Source: JBBRHQ01 sp963725315 (GTDB taxonomy: Bacteria; Actinomycetota; Thermoleophilia; Solirubrobacterales; 70-9). From it: a stretch of DNA of 64,000 nt. The DNA lies in NCBI GenBank assembly GCA_963725315.1, contig CAVRYA010000003.1:1-64000 (forward strand), written 5' to 3'. Shown in pieces: positions 24,788 through 33,507 of the stretch. Made by a program: the position numbers and the translations under genes. The number at the start of each line of letters is the position of its first letter. The first letter of the stretch is position 1. The notes under the pieces were generated by a model. It was given only the letters and a program-made list of their open reading frames with translations, did not search any database and had not been told where the DNA came from.

Positions 24788-26266
24788 ATGGCTGAGCTCG
24801 AGGAAGGGGCCCTGTTCGCGGGCTACCGGATCGGGCCGTTGCTGGGCCGCGGTGGCATGGGCGCCGTCTACGAGGCCACCGAGACGGCGCTCGACCGGCG
24901 GGTCGCCCTGAAGGTGATCGCCGCCGACGCCGCCCGCGACGAGGTGTTTCGCGAGCAGTTCGAGCGCGAATCGCGGGTCGCCGCGAAGGTCGACGACCCG
25001 CACGTGATTCCGATCTACGCGGTTGGCCGCGAGGGCGAGACCCTGTTCATCGCGATGCGCCTCGTCCGGGGCCTCGACCTGGGGGAGAAGCTCGCCCGGC
25101 GCCGCCTCGAACCGGCCGAGGCGGCAGCGCTGATCGACCAGGTCGCGCAGGGGCTCGACGCGATCCACGAGGCAGGGCTGGTCCATCGCGACGTCAAGCC
25201 CTCGAACATCCTGTTGGCCGGCGAGGACGGCTCCGAGCATGCCTACGTCGCCGACTTCGGACTCGCCAAGCAGGCCGCGACCAGCAGCGGGCTGACCCGA
25301 CGGGGACGGGTCGTCGGCACCCTCGACTATGTCTCGCCCGAGCAGATCGAGCAGATCCAGGTGGACGCCCGCGCCGACGTCTACTCGCTCGGATGCGTCC
25401 TCTACAAGGCGCTGACCGGCCGGGTGCCGTTCGAGCGCGACACGGACGCCGCCAAGCTCTGGGCCCACGTCCACGACGACCCGCGCCCCCCCTCGGCGCT
25501 CGGTGGGGTACCGACCGCCTTCGACCGGGTGATCGCGCGGGCCATGGCGAAGCGACCCGAGGACCGCTACCCCTCCGCGGGCGACCTCGGCCGGGCGGCG
25601 CTCGCCGCCGCGGCGGGCCGCGAGGTGACGATCTCCGAGCGCTGGGTGGCGACCGGCGCCGCCGCCGGGGAGGCGCCGAGGCTGATGCTCGAGAACGAGG
25701 AGGGATCGACCGGCGACCTGGCGCGCCGCTACGCGCACGAGGAACCGACGCCGCGGCTCGGGACCGGCTTGCCATCTTCCCGTCGCAGGCGCCCCAGGGT
25801 GCCCCCGGCGCTGATCTTCGCCCTGATCGGCGCCGTCGTCGGCGTCGGCGTCTACCTGATCGAGCGCCCCGGCGATTCGGGAGCCTCGCCGCAGCTGAAG
25901 CGCCTGATCGGCCGCGCCGACGAAATCTGCACTGAGAGCCGCGGGCTGTTCAACGCGGCCGCCTCGGGGCGGATCGAGACCTTCGCCGAGGCCGCCCGCC
26001 AGGTCGAGCGCCAGCGGGAGATCTCCGAGGCGGCGCTGCGGCAGCTCCGCCGCCTCAACGCGCCCGAGGAGATCTCCGGCGTGTGGTCGGCCTACCTGAG
26101 GCTGAGAGTCGTCCAGATCAGGCGTCTCGAGCAGGCCCGGGCGGCGGCGCTCGCCGGGGACAACCTCGCCTACCAACGGGCCCAGCGCAACCTCTCAAGA
26201 GGCCGGCGGTACAGGTTCGAGGCGGCGCGGGCGGTGGGGCTCCGTGAGTGCAGCCGCGGCGGCTGA
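24788..26266 (+). CDS. Serine/threonine protein kinase (PknB-type), first of two
   Basis: 492 residues. The kinase domain (about 10-270) has the glycine loop GRGGMGAVYEAT, VALKVIAADA with the catalytic lysine, HRDVKPSNILL, ADFGLAKQA, and GTLDYVSPEQI. A basic juxtamembrane part leads to one membrane span (PALIFALIGAVVGVGVYLI, about 338-356), and a helical extracytoplasmic domain of about 130 residues with two cysteines. No PASTA repeats. It should autophosphorylate and sense an outside signal. The next gene is a kinase of the same layout. Confidence 0.93.
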   Translation: MAELEEGALFAGYRIGPLLGRGGMGAVYEATETALDRRVALKVIAADAARDEVFREQFERESRVAAKVDDPHVIPIYAVGREGETLFIAMRLVRGLDLGEKLARRRLEPAEAAALIDQVAQGLDAIHEAGLVHRDVKPSNILLAGEDGSEHAYVADFGLAKQAATSSGLTRRGRVVGTLDYVSPEQIEQIQVDARADVYSLGCVLYKALTGRVPFERDTDAAKLWAHVHDDPRPPSALGGVPTAFDRVIARAMAKRPEDRYPSAGDLGRAALAAAAGREVTISERWVATGAAAGEAPRLMLENEEGSTGDLARRYAHEEPTPRLGTGLPSSRRRRPRVPPALIFALIGAVVGVGVYLIERPGDSGASPQLKRLIGRADEICTESRGLFNAAASGRIETFAEAARQVERQREISEAALRQLRRLNAPEEISGVWSAYLRLRVVQIRRLEQARAAALAGDNLAYQRAQRNLSRGRRYRFEAARAVGLRECSRGG

Positions 26267-26322
26267 GCGCCCCGCCGCGACGGGGAGAGGCGCGGGCGCC
26301 CGCGCCAGCCTAGGGTGTAGCC

Positions 26323-27930
26323 ATGAGTGAGGGCGAGGTGCGGTGGACCGAGCTGACGGAGGGCGCGGAGTTCGCCGGCTACCGGATCGAGCGCCGCCTC
26401 GGGCGGGGCGGGATGGGCATCGTCTACCTGGCGGTCGAGCCCGGCCTCGATCGGCGGGTGGCGCTGAAGCTGGTCGCGCCGGACGCCGCCGCCGAGGAGG
26501 TCTTCCGCGCCCGCTTCGCCCACGAGTCGAGGATCGCCGCCTCGATCGAGCATCCCAACGTGGTCCCGATCTACTCCGCCGGGGAGCACGACGGGATCCC
26601 CTTCATCGCGATGCGCTACGTCTCCGGCTCCGACCTGGGTCGCAAGCTGCTCTCGAGCGGCCGCTTGGAGCCGGGGCGGGCGGTGGCCCTGATCGGCCAG
26701 GTGGCGGGAGGGCTCGACGCGATCCACGCGGCCGGGCTGGTCCACCGTGACGTGAAGCCGGCGAACGTGCTGCTGAGCGGATCGGAGGCCTCCGAGCACG
26801 CCTACATCACCGACTTCGGAGTCGCCCGTAACGTCGCTTCGACCTCGGGCCTGACGAAGACCGGGCGGTTTGTCGGCACCCTCGACTACGTCGCCCCCGA
26901 GCAGATCCGGGGCGGGGAGGTGGACGCCCGAGCCGACGTCTACGCGCTCGGCTGTCTGCTGTTCAAGCTGCTCACCGGCGAGGTGCCGTTTCCGCGCGAC
27001 GGCGAGGCGGCGCGGCTCTACGCGCACCTCAACGACGAGCCGCCGGCGGCGTCGCTGTTCACGCCGATGGTGCCGAAGGCGCTCGACCGGGTGATCGCGC
27101 GGGCGATGGCGAAGAGCCCCGCTGAGCGCTTCCCCTCGGCGGGGGACCTGGGGCGGGCCGCTACGGCTGCCCTCTCCGGAGCGGAGGTCGGGGTCACCGA
27201 GCGGATGGTGGCGACGGGGGCGGCGGCGACCCGGACCGCGGAGACGCCGGTGGAGCTCGGGCCCGGCACAGGCGCCGAGAAGACCGCGCCGATCGCGGTT
27301 ACCGCCGAGACCTCAGGGACGGCCGCGACGGCCGCGCCGCCGGCCGAGACCCCGCCGCGGCCCGACCGCCGCCGCGGGCTGATCGCGATCGCGGGGATCG
27401 CGGCGGTCGCGGCCGTCGTCGTCGCGGTCGTCATTCTCAGCGGCGGTGGCGGTGGTGGGGGTGCCTCCCCGGCGGCGAGCAACGGCGACGGCGGGCAGAA
27501 GCAGGGGCAGGGAGGGGGACAGGGAGCGGCCAAGCCGAAGGCGATGAAGAAGGAGCAGTTCATCCGCGAGGGCGATGCGTCCTGCCGCCGCGCCCAGCAG
27601 AGCTTCCTCAGCGCCAATGCCAAGTTCAACGCCGGCCAGCTCAGCGATCTCGACTTCGCCCGAACCCGGTTCGACAACTCGAAGCGGAATCTGAGCACCC
27701 TGAGAGCGCTCGAAGCCCGGGCCCCGATCTCGGTGCGGGGGACGTTCCGGGAGTACGTGGCTGCGATCCAGCGGGTCCACGGGTACGACCGCCAGGCGCT
27801 CGACGCCGCCAAGAAGGGGGACACGGCCGGCATCGACGCGGCCAACGCCAAGAACCTCTCCGAGCAGGGCGGGCGCTACGAGCTGGCGCGGCAGATCGGG
27901 TTCGAGCAGTGCAGCGCCAACCGCGGCTGA
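26323..27930 (+). CDS. Serine/threonine protein kinase (PknB-type), second of two
   Basis: 535 residues. Kinase domain with GRGGMGIVYLAV, HRDVKPANVLL, TDFGVARNV and GTLDYVAPEQI. A Thr/Ala/Pro-rich linker (about 300-345) precedes one membrane span (GLIAIAGIAAVAAVVVAVVI), a Gly-rich stretch and an outer helical domain with cysteines (ASCRRAQQSF, FEQCSANRG) similar in layout to that of the first kinase. It lies 56 bases after the first kinase: probably one operon that arose by duplication. Ends directly against the convergent membrane gene. Confidence 0.93.
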   Translation: MSEGEVRWTELTEGAEFAGYRIERRLGRGGMGIVYLAVEPGLDRRVALKLVAPDAAAEEVFRARFAHESRIAASIEHPNVVPIYSAGEHDGIPFIAMRYVSGSDLGRKLLSSGRLEPGRAVALIGQVAGGLDAIHAAGLVHRDVKPANVLLSGSEASEHAYITDFGVARNVASTSGLTKTGRFVGTLDYVAPEQIRGGEVDARADVYALGCLLFKLLTGEVPFPRDGEAARLYAHLNDEPPAASLFTPMVPKALDRVIARAMAKSPAERFPSAGDLGRAATAALSGAEVGVTERMVATGAAATRTAETPVELGPGTGAEKTAPIAVTAETSGTAATAAPPAETPPRPDRRRGLIAIAGIAAVAAVVVAVVILSGGGGGGGASPAASNGDGGQKQGQGGGQGAAKPKAMKKEQFIREGDASCRRAQQSFLSANAKFNAGQLSDLDFARTRFDNSKRNLSTLRALEARAPISVRGTFREYVAAIQRVHGYDRQALDAAKKGDTAGIDAANAKNLSEQGGRYELARQIGFEQCSANRG

Positions 27931-28323
27931 CTAGCGTCGCGAGAGCCAGGCGAAGCCGGCGGCCATCGCCAGGTTCGCGACCCCGGCGAGCCGCAGCCCC
28001 GCCTTCGCCCCCGGACGGCTGATCGCCGGCGAGGCGGCCCAGAGCGCATCGGTCGCGATCTCGGTCCCCCGCAGCCAGGCGAGGGCCCACCAGTCGCGCG
28101 GCTCCCCGCGCCGGGCGGCGACGGCGTGGGCGGCGGCGAAGGTCAGCCAGATCGGTCCGCAGCGGCGAAACAGGTGGGCGGCCTCAGGCGCCGGCTCTTC
28201 GTGACCGATCGCCCGCAGGGTCGCCTCCGGCGCCGCGATCGCCGCCGAGCCCAGGATCAGGTCGAAGGCGATCATGTTGCGGTTGGTCTGGCGCAGGAGC
28301 TGCTCGAGGGTCATCTCCGGCAT
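27931..28323 (-). CDS. Small membrane protein, function unknown
   Basis: 130 residues with about four hydrophobic helices, starting MPEMTLEQLLRQTNRNMIAF and ending AMAAGFAWLSRR. The pattern (RRCGPIWLTFAAAHAVAARR, then a Trp-rich stretch) is that of an uncharacterised DoxX-like or similar small membrane family. Its stop abuts the stop of the second kinase with no bases between. The start is followed upstream by the divergent RpiR gene. Confidence 0.65.
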   Translation of the reverse strand: MPEMTLEQLLRQTNRNMIAFDLILGSAAIAAPEATLRAIGHEEPAPEAAHLFRRCGPIWLTFAAAHAVAARRGEPRDWWALAWLRGTEIATDALWAASPAISRPGAKAGLRLAGVANLAMAAGFAWLSRR

Positions 28324-28410
28324 CCAAGCACAGTGCGCCTCGGGCTTGCACGAGCGCCTTCAGCGGATCGTCTAGAAGGGAATGCCGCGACCGGGGCGAA
28401 ATCCACCGCC

Positions 28411-29280
28411 GTGACCCGGACCGCGACAAAGGCGCTTCCCGAGCGCAAGAGCCTCTCCGTTTACATCACTGAGCGCTTCGACGAGTTCTCCCGCTCCCAG
28501 AAGGACGTCGCCCGCTACATCGTCGACCATCTCGACGAGGCAGCCTTCCTCACCGCCGAGGAGCTGGCGCGCCGGGCCAGCACCTCTTCCTCGACCGTGG
28601 TGCGCTTCTCCCAGGCGCTCGGATTCGAGGGCTACCCCGAGCTGCAGCAGGCTGCGATCGAGGAGTACCGCACCGCGACCGCCAACGGCGGCGGCCAGAG
28701 CCAGGCCAAGGGCTCCGAGGGCCCGCTGTTCGCCTTCGACCACTCCGAGTTCGAGGCTTCGCTCGGCGCAGACCACGCCAACCTCGAGGAGACCGCCCGC
28801 AACCTCACCCGCGAGCAGATCGAGGCCTCGGTATCGGCCCTGGCGACGGCCCACCGGGTGGTGATCGTCGGAGTCGACCAGATGGCCTTCTTCGCCAGCT
28901 ACCTGCGCCACATGCTCAGCCTGCTCGACATCCGTACCGAGATCGTCGCCAGCACCGGCGGGGAATCGCTGCAGCGCCTCGGCCGGATCGACGAGGACAC
29001 CCTGGTGATCGCCCTCTCCGCCGGACGCGCCCACCCGCTCCTGCAGCGGGCGATGAAGCTGGCCCTTCACCGCCGCGCCCGCACCCTGGCGATCTCCGAC
29101 GCGACCCTCTCGGAGGTGGGGGAGCACGCGGAGCTGACCCTCTACTTCTCTTCAAACAGCCCTTCCTATGCCCGCTCGAACACGGCGCTGATGGCGCTCG
29201 TCCAGGCGATTGCCCACGGGGTCTACGCCCGCGACGAGGCGGCTCACCGCGACCGGATCCGGGCCTTCAAGCTGAAGTAA
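28411..29280 (+). CDS. RpiR/MurR-family transcriptional regulator
   Basis: 289 residues from GTG 28411. An N-terminal helix-turn-helix of RpiR type (SQKDVARYIVDHLDEAAFLT, ELARRASTSSSTVVRFSQAL) is followed by a SIS sugar-phosphate-binding domain (HRVVIVGVDQMAFFASYL, VIALSAGRAHPLLQRAMKLA). It probably senses a phosphosugar and controls sugar or amino-sugar genes. A longer reading to 28126 has no coding character. A strong hairpin follows the gene. Confidence 0.9.
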   Translation: MTRTATKALPERKSLSVYITERFDEFSRSQKDVARYIVDHLDEAAFLTAEELARRASTSSSTVVRFSQALGFEGYPELQQAAIEEYRTATANGGGQSQAKGSEGPLFAFDHSEFEASLGADHANLEETARNLTREQIEASVSALATAHRVVIVGVDQMAFFASYLRHMLSLLDIRTEIVASTGGESLQRLGRIDEDTLVIALSAGRAHPLLQRAMKLALHRRARTLAISDATLSEVGEHAELTLYFSSNSPSYARSNTALMALVQAIAHGVYARDEAAHRDRIRAFKLK

Positions 29281-29308
29281 TCCCCCAACGATCGCCCATT
29301 CCGAGCCA

Positions 29309-29341
29309 GGCGGAGGGGCCCGCGATGCGGGTCCCTCCGCC
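29309..29341 (+). terminator. Strong hairpin between the RpiR gene and pdxS
   Basis: A 15-base stem, GGCGGAGGGGCCCGC (29309-29323) against GCGGGTCCCTCCGCC (29327-29341), with a three-base loop and one G-T pair. No T run follows. It lies 28 bases after the regulator's stop and would isolate pdxS. Confidence 0.65.
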
Positions 29342-29422
29342 ATGCGCCGCGCCGCGCTCTGATCGGGCCGCCGGGGCCCCTCCCGGCACTCGCGGGGGCG
29401 CGCGCCTTCTATATTGGTCGCC

Positions 29423-30310
29423 ATGAGCGAACCCGCAAGCTTCCGGCTGAAGACCGGCCTCGCCGAGATGCTCAAGGGCGGGGTGATCATGGACGTCACC
29501 GACGCCGATCAGGCGCGGATCGCCGAGGGGAGCGGCGCCTGCGCGGTGATGGCGCTGGAGCGCGTCCCTGCCGACATCCGCGCCGAGGGAGGCGTCGCCC
29601 GAATGGCGCCGATCCGGAAGATCACCGAGATCCAGGCCGCCGTCTCGATCCCGGTGATGGCGAAGGCCCGGATCGGGCATTTCGCCGAGGCCCAGGTGCT
29701 GCAGTCGCTCGAGGTCGATTACATCGACGAGTCTGAGGTGCTGACCCCGGCGGACGAGTTCCACCACATCGACAAGCTCGCCTTCGACGTGCCGTTCGTC
29801 TGCGGCGCCACCAACCTCGGGGAGGCCCTGCGGAGGATCGGCGAGGGGGCCGCGATGATCCGCTCCAAGGGAGAGGCTGGCACCGGCAACATCGTCGAGG
29901 CCGTGCGCCACATGCGCGAGATCACCGGCGCGATCAAGACGCTCGCCACCGCCGGCCCTGAGGAGCTCTCGGCCGCGGCCAAGGAGCACCGCGCGCCGCT
30001 CGAGGTCGTCCGTGTGGTCGCCGAGGCGGGCAGGCTTCCGGTGCCGCTCTTCTGCGCCGGCGGCATCGCCACCCCGGCCGACGCGGCGCTGATGGTGCAG
30101 CTCGGGGCCGAGGGCAACTTCGTCGGATCCGGAATCTTCAAGAGCTCGGATCCGGAGCGCCGCGCCCGGGCGATCGTCGAGGCGACCACCCACGCCCACG
30201 ACCCCGAGCGGGTCGCCGCGGCGTCCGCCGAGCTGGGCGAGGCGATGCCGGGCCTGGAGATCTCGGAGCTGGCTGCCGCAGACGCCCTGCTTCAAGACCG
30301 CGGTGCCTGA
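29423..30310 (+). CDS. pdxS: Pyridoxal 5'-phosphate synthase lyase subunit PdxS
   Basis: 295 residues. PdxS condenses ribose 5-phosphate, glyceraldehyde 3-phosphate and ammonia to PLP in a 12-mer with PdxT. Key residues are visible: Asp in GGVIMDVTDA (residue 24), Lys81 in VMAKARIGH that forms the first imine, Lys of RSKGEAGTGN near 149 and the phosphate loop GTGN; VGSGIFKSSDPE matches the second phosphate site. Length is the family norm. Directly followed, with eight bases of overlap, by pdxT. Confidence 0.97.
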   Translation: MSEPASFRLKTGLAEMLKGGVIMDVTDADQARIAEGSGACAVMALERVPADIRAEGGVARMAPIRKITEIQAAVSIPVMAKARIGHFAEAQVLQSLEVDYIDESEVLTPADEFHHIDKLAFDVPFVCGATNLGEALRRIGEGAAMIRSKGEAGTGNIVEAVRHMREITGAIKTLATAGPEELSAAAKEHRAPLEVVRVVAEAGRLPVPLFCAGGIATPADAALMVQLGAEGNFVGSGIFKSSDPERRARAIVEATTHAHDPERVAAASAELGEAMPGLEISELAAADALLQDRGA

Positions 30311-30947
30311 GCCCCCGCCGAGGAGGCCTCGCTCCGACCCGGAGCCGGAGACGCGCCTGGTGATCGGCGTGCTGGCGGTGCAGGGCGACTTCGAGGCACA
30401 CGGGAAGATGCTGCGCGGGCTCGGGGCCGAGGTGCGCGAGGTCCGCAAGCCGGACGACCTCACCGAGCTCGACGGGCTGATCATCCCCGGCGGCGAGAGC
30501 ACGACGATCACGATGGGCATCTCCTCGGCTGGCCTGGAGCCGGGGATCCGGCGCCACCACGACGGCGGGCGGCCGATCCTCGGGACCTGCGCCGGGATGA
30601 TCGTCTGCGACGACGCCCACCTCGGGCTGATCGACGCGCACGCCCGCCGCAACGCCTTCGGCCGCCAGCTGCAAAGCTTCGAGACCGACCTGCGGGTGGA
30701 GGGGCTGGGCGATGAGTCGCTGCGCGCGATCTTCATTCGGGCACCGTGGATCGAGCGGACCGGGCCGGGCGTCGAGGTGCTCGCCGCCTATCAGGGCCAC
30801 CCGGTGGCGATCCGCGAGGGCTCGGTCTTGATCTGCGCCTTCCACCCCGAGCTGAGCGACGATCCGCGCGTCCACGCGCTGTTCATGGCAATGGCGACCT
30901 CCGCGGCCGAGCGAAGGTCCCCCCAACCCGAGGAGGCGAGCAGTTGA
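30303..30947 (+). CDS. pdxT: Pyridoxal 5'-phosphate synthase glutaminase subunit PdxT
   Basis: 214 residues from GTG 30303; the domain proper begins VIGVLAVQGDFEAHGK about 20 residues in. A class-I glutaminase: nucleophile Cys in ILGTCAGMIV, with His and Glu in CAFHPEL. It hands ammonia to PdxS. PGGEST is the usual oxyanion-site motif. It overlaps pdxS at its start and the aminopeptidase gene by four bases at its end, so all three are co-translated. Confidence 0.96.
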   Translation: MPEPPPRRPRSDPEPETRLVIGVLAVQGDFEAHGKMLRGLGAEVREVRKPDDLTELDGLIIPGGESTTITMGISSAGLEPGIRRHHDGGRPILGTCAGMIVCDDAHLGLIDAHARRNAFGRQLQSFETDLRVEGLGDESLRAIFIRAPWIERTGPGVEVLAAYQGHPVAIREGSVLICAFHPELSDDPRVHALFMAMATSAAERRSPQPEEASS

Positions 30948-32047
30948 AGGACCCCCGCGTGCAGGGGCTGGCGAGGATCCTCGTCGGCTATTCGACCAAG
31001 GTCAAGCCCGGCGAGATCGTCTCGATCGACGGCGAGAGCCCCGCGGAGCCGCTGCTGGCCGCGGTCTACGAGGAGGTGCTGAAGGCGGGCGCCAACCCGA
31101 TCCTCAACATGAGCCTCAACGGCCAGGCGGCCACCTACTTCAAGCACGCCGGCGACGCCCAGCTCGATTGGGTCTCCCCGGTCGCGGAGTGGATGGTCGA
31201 GAACGTCGACGTGCGGATCTCGGTCGGGGCGAGCACCAACACGCGCGAGCTCTCGGCGGTGCCCCCCGAGCGCCAGACCCGCAGGCAGGCAGCGATGGGA
31301 GAGCTGATGGGCCGGGCGATGGATCGCAGCGCCGAGGGAGCCTTCCGGTGGTGCTACACCCTGTTCCCGACCGGCGCCTACGCCTCCGAGGCGGAGATGA
31401 GCACGGAGGACTACGAGGACTTCTACTACGGGGCCTGCCTGGCCACGGACCCCGACCCCCTGACGGCCTGGGAGCGGGCCTCCTCTGAGACCAGGCGCCT
31501 GGCCGAGTGGATCGAGGGGCATGAGGAGGTGCACGTGACCGCGCCAGGCACGGACATCCGGCTGGGGATCGCCGGGCGCAAGTTCATCCCCTGTGTCGGC
31601 GATCACAACATGCCCGACGGGGAGTTCTTCACCGGCCCGGTAGAGGACTCGGTCGAGGGCGAGGTCAGCTTCCACCTCCCGGCGGTGATCGGCGGCAGGG
31701 AGGTCTCGGGGGTGCGGCTGCGCTTCGAGTCGGGCAAGGTGGTCGACGCCGCGGCAGAGCGCGGCGAGGAGTTCCTGATCAAGCTGCTCGACACCGACGA
31801 GGGTGCCCGCCGCCTCGGAGAGCTGGGGATCGGCACCAACTACGGGATCGACCGCGGCACGCTCGAGGTGCTGCTGGACGAGAAGATCGGCGGCACGGTC
31901 CACATGGCGGTCGGCCGCAGCTACCCCGAGTCGGGCGGGGTCAACGAATCGGCGGTCCACACCGACCTGGTGTGCGACCTGCGCCAGGGCGGGAAGATCG
32001 TGGTCGACGGCGAGGAGCTCTCGGTCGACGGCAAGTTCGTGGTCTGA
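30944..32047 (+). CDS. M29-family aminopeptidase
   Basis: 367 residues from TTG 30944, with AGGAGG seven bases upstream that decides the start. A thermophilic metallo-aminopeptidase (AmpS/AmpT type). Metal-binding residues fit the family: Glu in GPVEDSVEGEVSF region, His in VGDHNMPDGEFFT, His in GTVHMAVGRSYP and Asp in VHTDLVCDL. The tail DGEELSVDGKFVV is the family end. It releases N-terminal residues from peptides in the cytoplasm. Last gene of the pdxST operon. Confidence 0.93.
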   Translation: MKDPRVQGLARILVGYSTKVKPGEIVSIDGESPAEPLLAAVYEEVLKAGANPILNMSLNGQAATYFKHAGDAQLDWVSPVAEWMVENVDVRISVGASTNTRELSAVPPERQTRRQAAMGELMGRAMDRSAEGAFRWCYTLFPTGAYASEAEMSTEDYEDFYYGACLATDPDPLTAWERASSETRRLAEWIEGHEEVHVTAPGTDIRLGIAGRKFIPCVGDHNMPDGEFFTGPVEDSVEGEVSFHLPAVIGGREVSGVRLRFESGKVVDAAAERGEEFLIKLLDTDEGARRLGELGIGTNYGIDRGTLEVLLDEKIGGTVHMAVGRSYPESGGVNESAVHTDLVCDLRQGGKIVVDGEELSVDGKFVV

Positions 32048-32075
32048 ACAACTGCGCGGCACGTCCTCCGCTCCC

Positions 32076-32237
32076 GCGAGGCCCGACACTCAGAGTCAAA
32101 TGATGCTGTCGGGCCTCGCTCCCGCGTCCGGGCGTGCGGCGGTTTGCGGCAGGACGAGGTTTGCTTGCGAGCAAGCCGCCCCCGGACGCGGAGCGAGAGC
32201 CCGCAGATAGCCGGTGATTCTGGGTGCGGGCTCTCGC
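32076..32237. other. Chain of three hairpins between convergent genes
   Basis: Hairpin 1: GCGAGGCCCGACA (32076-32088) with TGTCGGGCCTCGC (32107-32119). Hairpin 2: 32118-32132 with 32181-32194, 14 pairs and one bulged C, large loop with a smaller inner stem. Hairpin 3: GCGAGAGCCCGCA (32193-32205) with TGCGGGCTCTCGC (32225-32237). Neighbouring stems share two bases, so the chain has almost no unpaired base between stems. It could terminate transcription from both sides, or be a structured RNA. Confidence 0.7.
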
Positions 32238-32261
32238 GGAGCAGAGGAGGCGGCGCTTTAT

Positions 32262-32705
32262 TCAGCCTCTGGGCAGGGGCGAGCCGGCGAGCAGCAGGAA
32301 CCAGATCGTCAGAGCCACCGCGGCCAGCAGCACCGAGCCGACCAGCACCGCCTCGACGATGGTCCACGAATGCGTCGCCGGCGCGTCGCGCATGCTGCGC
32401 AGCCAGGCCGAGCGCATCGGGTTGACCGAGTTGGTCCCGGTGATGCGGACGTAGAGGTTGTTGAGGCGCCCGATCAGCCAGGCGACGATCAGGATCGAGA
32501 CGACGATCCCGACCAGGACGATCATGTAGGGCCCGCCGCTGGGGAACTGCGTCTTGGAGAGCTGCGAGCCGATGTAGATCCAGGTCAGCGGTATTGCCGT
32601 CCACATCGAGATCGCCGCGACCAGCATCGCCGCGACGACCACCATCGCCGCGAGCCCGCTGCCGCGCCGCCTCTCGGAGAGCTCTTCCGCCATCTGCGTG
32701 CTCAT
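32262..32705 (-). CDS. Small membrane protein
   Basis: 147 residues from ATG 32705 (MSTQMAEELSERRRG). Three hydrophobic helices: AAMVVVAAMLVAAISMW, MIVLVGIVVSILIVAWLIG and TIVEAVLVGSVLLAAVALTI. No known family. Divergent to yebC, which starts 13 bases away, so the two promoters overlap. Longer upstream readings lie antisense to yebC and are not real. Confidence 0.75.
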   Translation of the reverse strand: MSTQMAEELSERRRGSGLAAMVVVAAMLVAAISMWTAIPLTWIYIGSQLSKTQFPSGGPYMIVLVGIVVSILIVAWLIGRLNNLYVRITGTNSVNPMRSAWLRSMRDAPATHSWTIVEAVLVGSVLLAAVALTIWFLLLAGSPLPRG

Positions 32706-32717
32706 AGAATCGCAGGC

Positions 32718-33467
32718 ATGTCCGGGCACTCCAAATGGTCCTCGATCAAGCACCGCAAGGCTGCGGCTGACGCGAAGCGTGGAAAGGCGTTCACGAAGCT
32801 GGCGCGGGCGATCACCGTCGCCGCCCGCGAGGGCGGAGGCGAACCTGACTCCAACCCGGCGCTCGCCACGGCGGTGCAGAAGGCACGCGACTTCTCGATG
32901 CCCAAGGACAACATCCAGCGGGCGATCGACCGCGGCACGGGGGAGGGCGGCGACGCCGAGGCGATCGAGCGGGTCGTCTTCGAGGGCTATGGCCCCGGCG
33001 GCGTCGCCATCCTCGCCGAGGCGCTGACCGACAACCGCAACCGGACCAGCGCCGAGGTCCGCCACGCGTTCACCAAGCACAACGGCAGCCTCGGCGAGCC
33101 CGGGTCGGTGGCCTGGATCTTCGAAAAGCGCGGGGTGATCGTCGTCGACGGCGGCCGCTACGGCGAGGACGACCTGATTGCCGCGATCGACGCCGGCGCC
33201 GAGGACGTCCAGCGCGACGGGGACCTTCTCAAGGTGATCTGCGACCCGGCCAGCCTCACCGCGGTCCGCCGCGCGCTCGAGGGTGAGGGAGTCGAGATCT
33301 CCTCGTCGGACCTGGCGATGGAGCCGAAGAGCACGGTGGAGCTGGGCGAGTCGGAGGCGGGGTCGCTGCTGCGCCTGCTGGACGCGCTCGAAGAGCAGGA
33401 CGACGTGGACGGGGTGCACGCCAACTTCGACATCTCCGACGAGGCGATGGAAAAAGCGTTGGCCTGA
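32718..33467 (+). CDS. yebC: YebC/PmpR-family protein
   Basis: 249 residues, starting MSGHSKWSSIKHRKAAADAK, the diagnostic family start. Three domains follow as usual. Members were annotated as transcriptional regulators; recent work shows several act on ribosomes stalled at proline-rich stretches. It directly precedes ruvC, the usual arrangement. The start is fixed by the family N-terminus. Confidence 0.95.
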   Translation: MSGHSKWSSIKHRKAAADAKRGKAFTKLARAITVAAREGGGEPDSNPALATAVQKARDFSMPKDNIQRAIDRGTGEGGDAEAIERVVFEGYGPGGVAILAEALTDNRNRTSAEVRHAFTKHNGSLGEPGSVAWIFEKRGVIVVDGGRYGEDDLIAAIDAGAEDVQRDGDLLKVICDPASLTAVRRALEGEGVEISSSDLAMEPKSTVELGESEAGSLLRLLDALEEQDDVDGVHANFDISDEAMEKALA

Positions 33468-33507
33468 GATCGGAAGGCATCCGACCTTCCTCGCAGAATG
33501 AATTCCC

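Noticed and set aside
24641..26176. Minus-strand frame opposite the first kinase
   Set aside because: Mirror of the kinase gene in GC-rich codons; no family signature.
30791..32089. Minus-strand frame opposite the aminopeptidase gene
   Set aside because: The plus-strand M29 gene has a perfect ribosome-binding site and family residues; the antisense frame has none.
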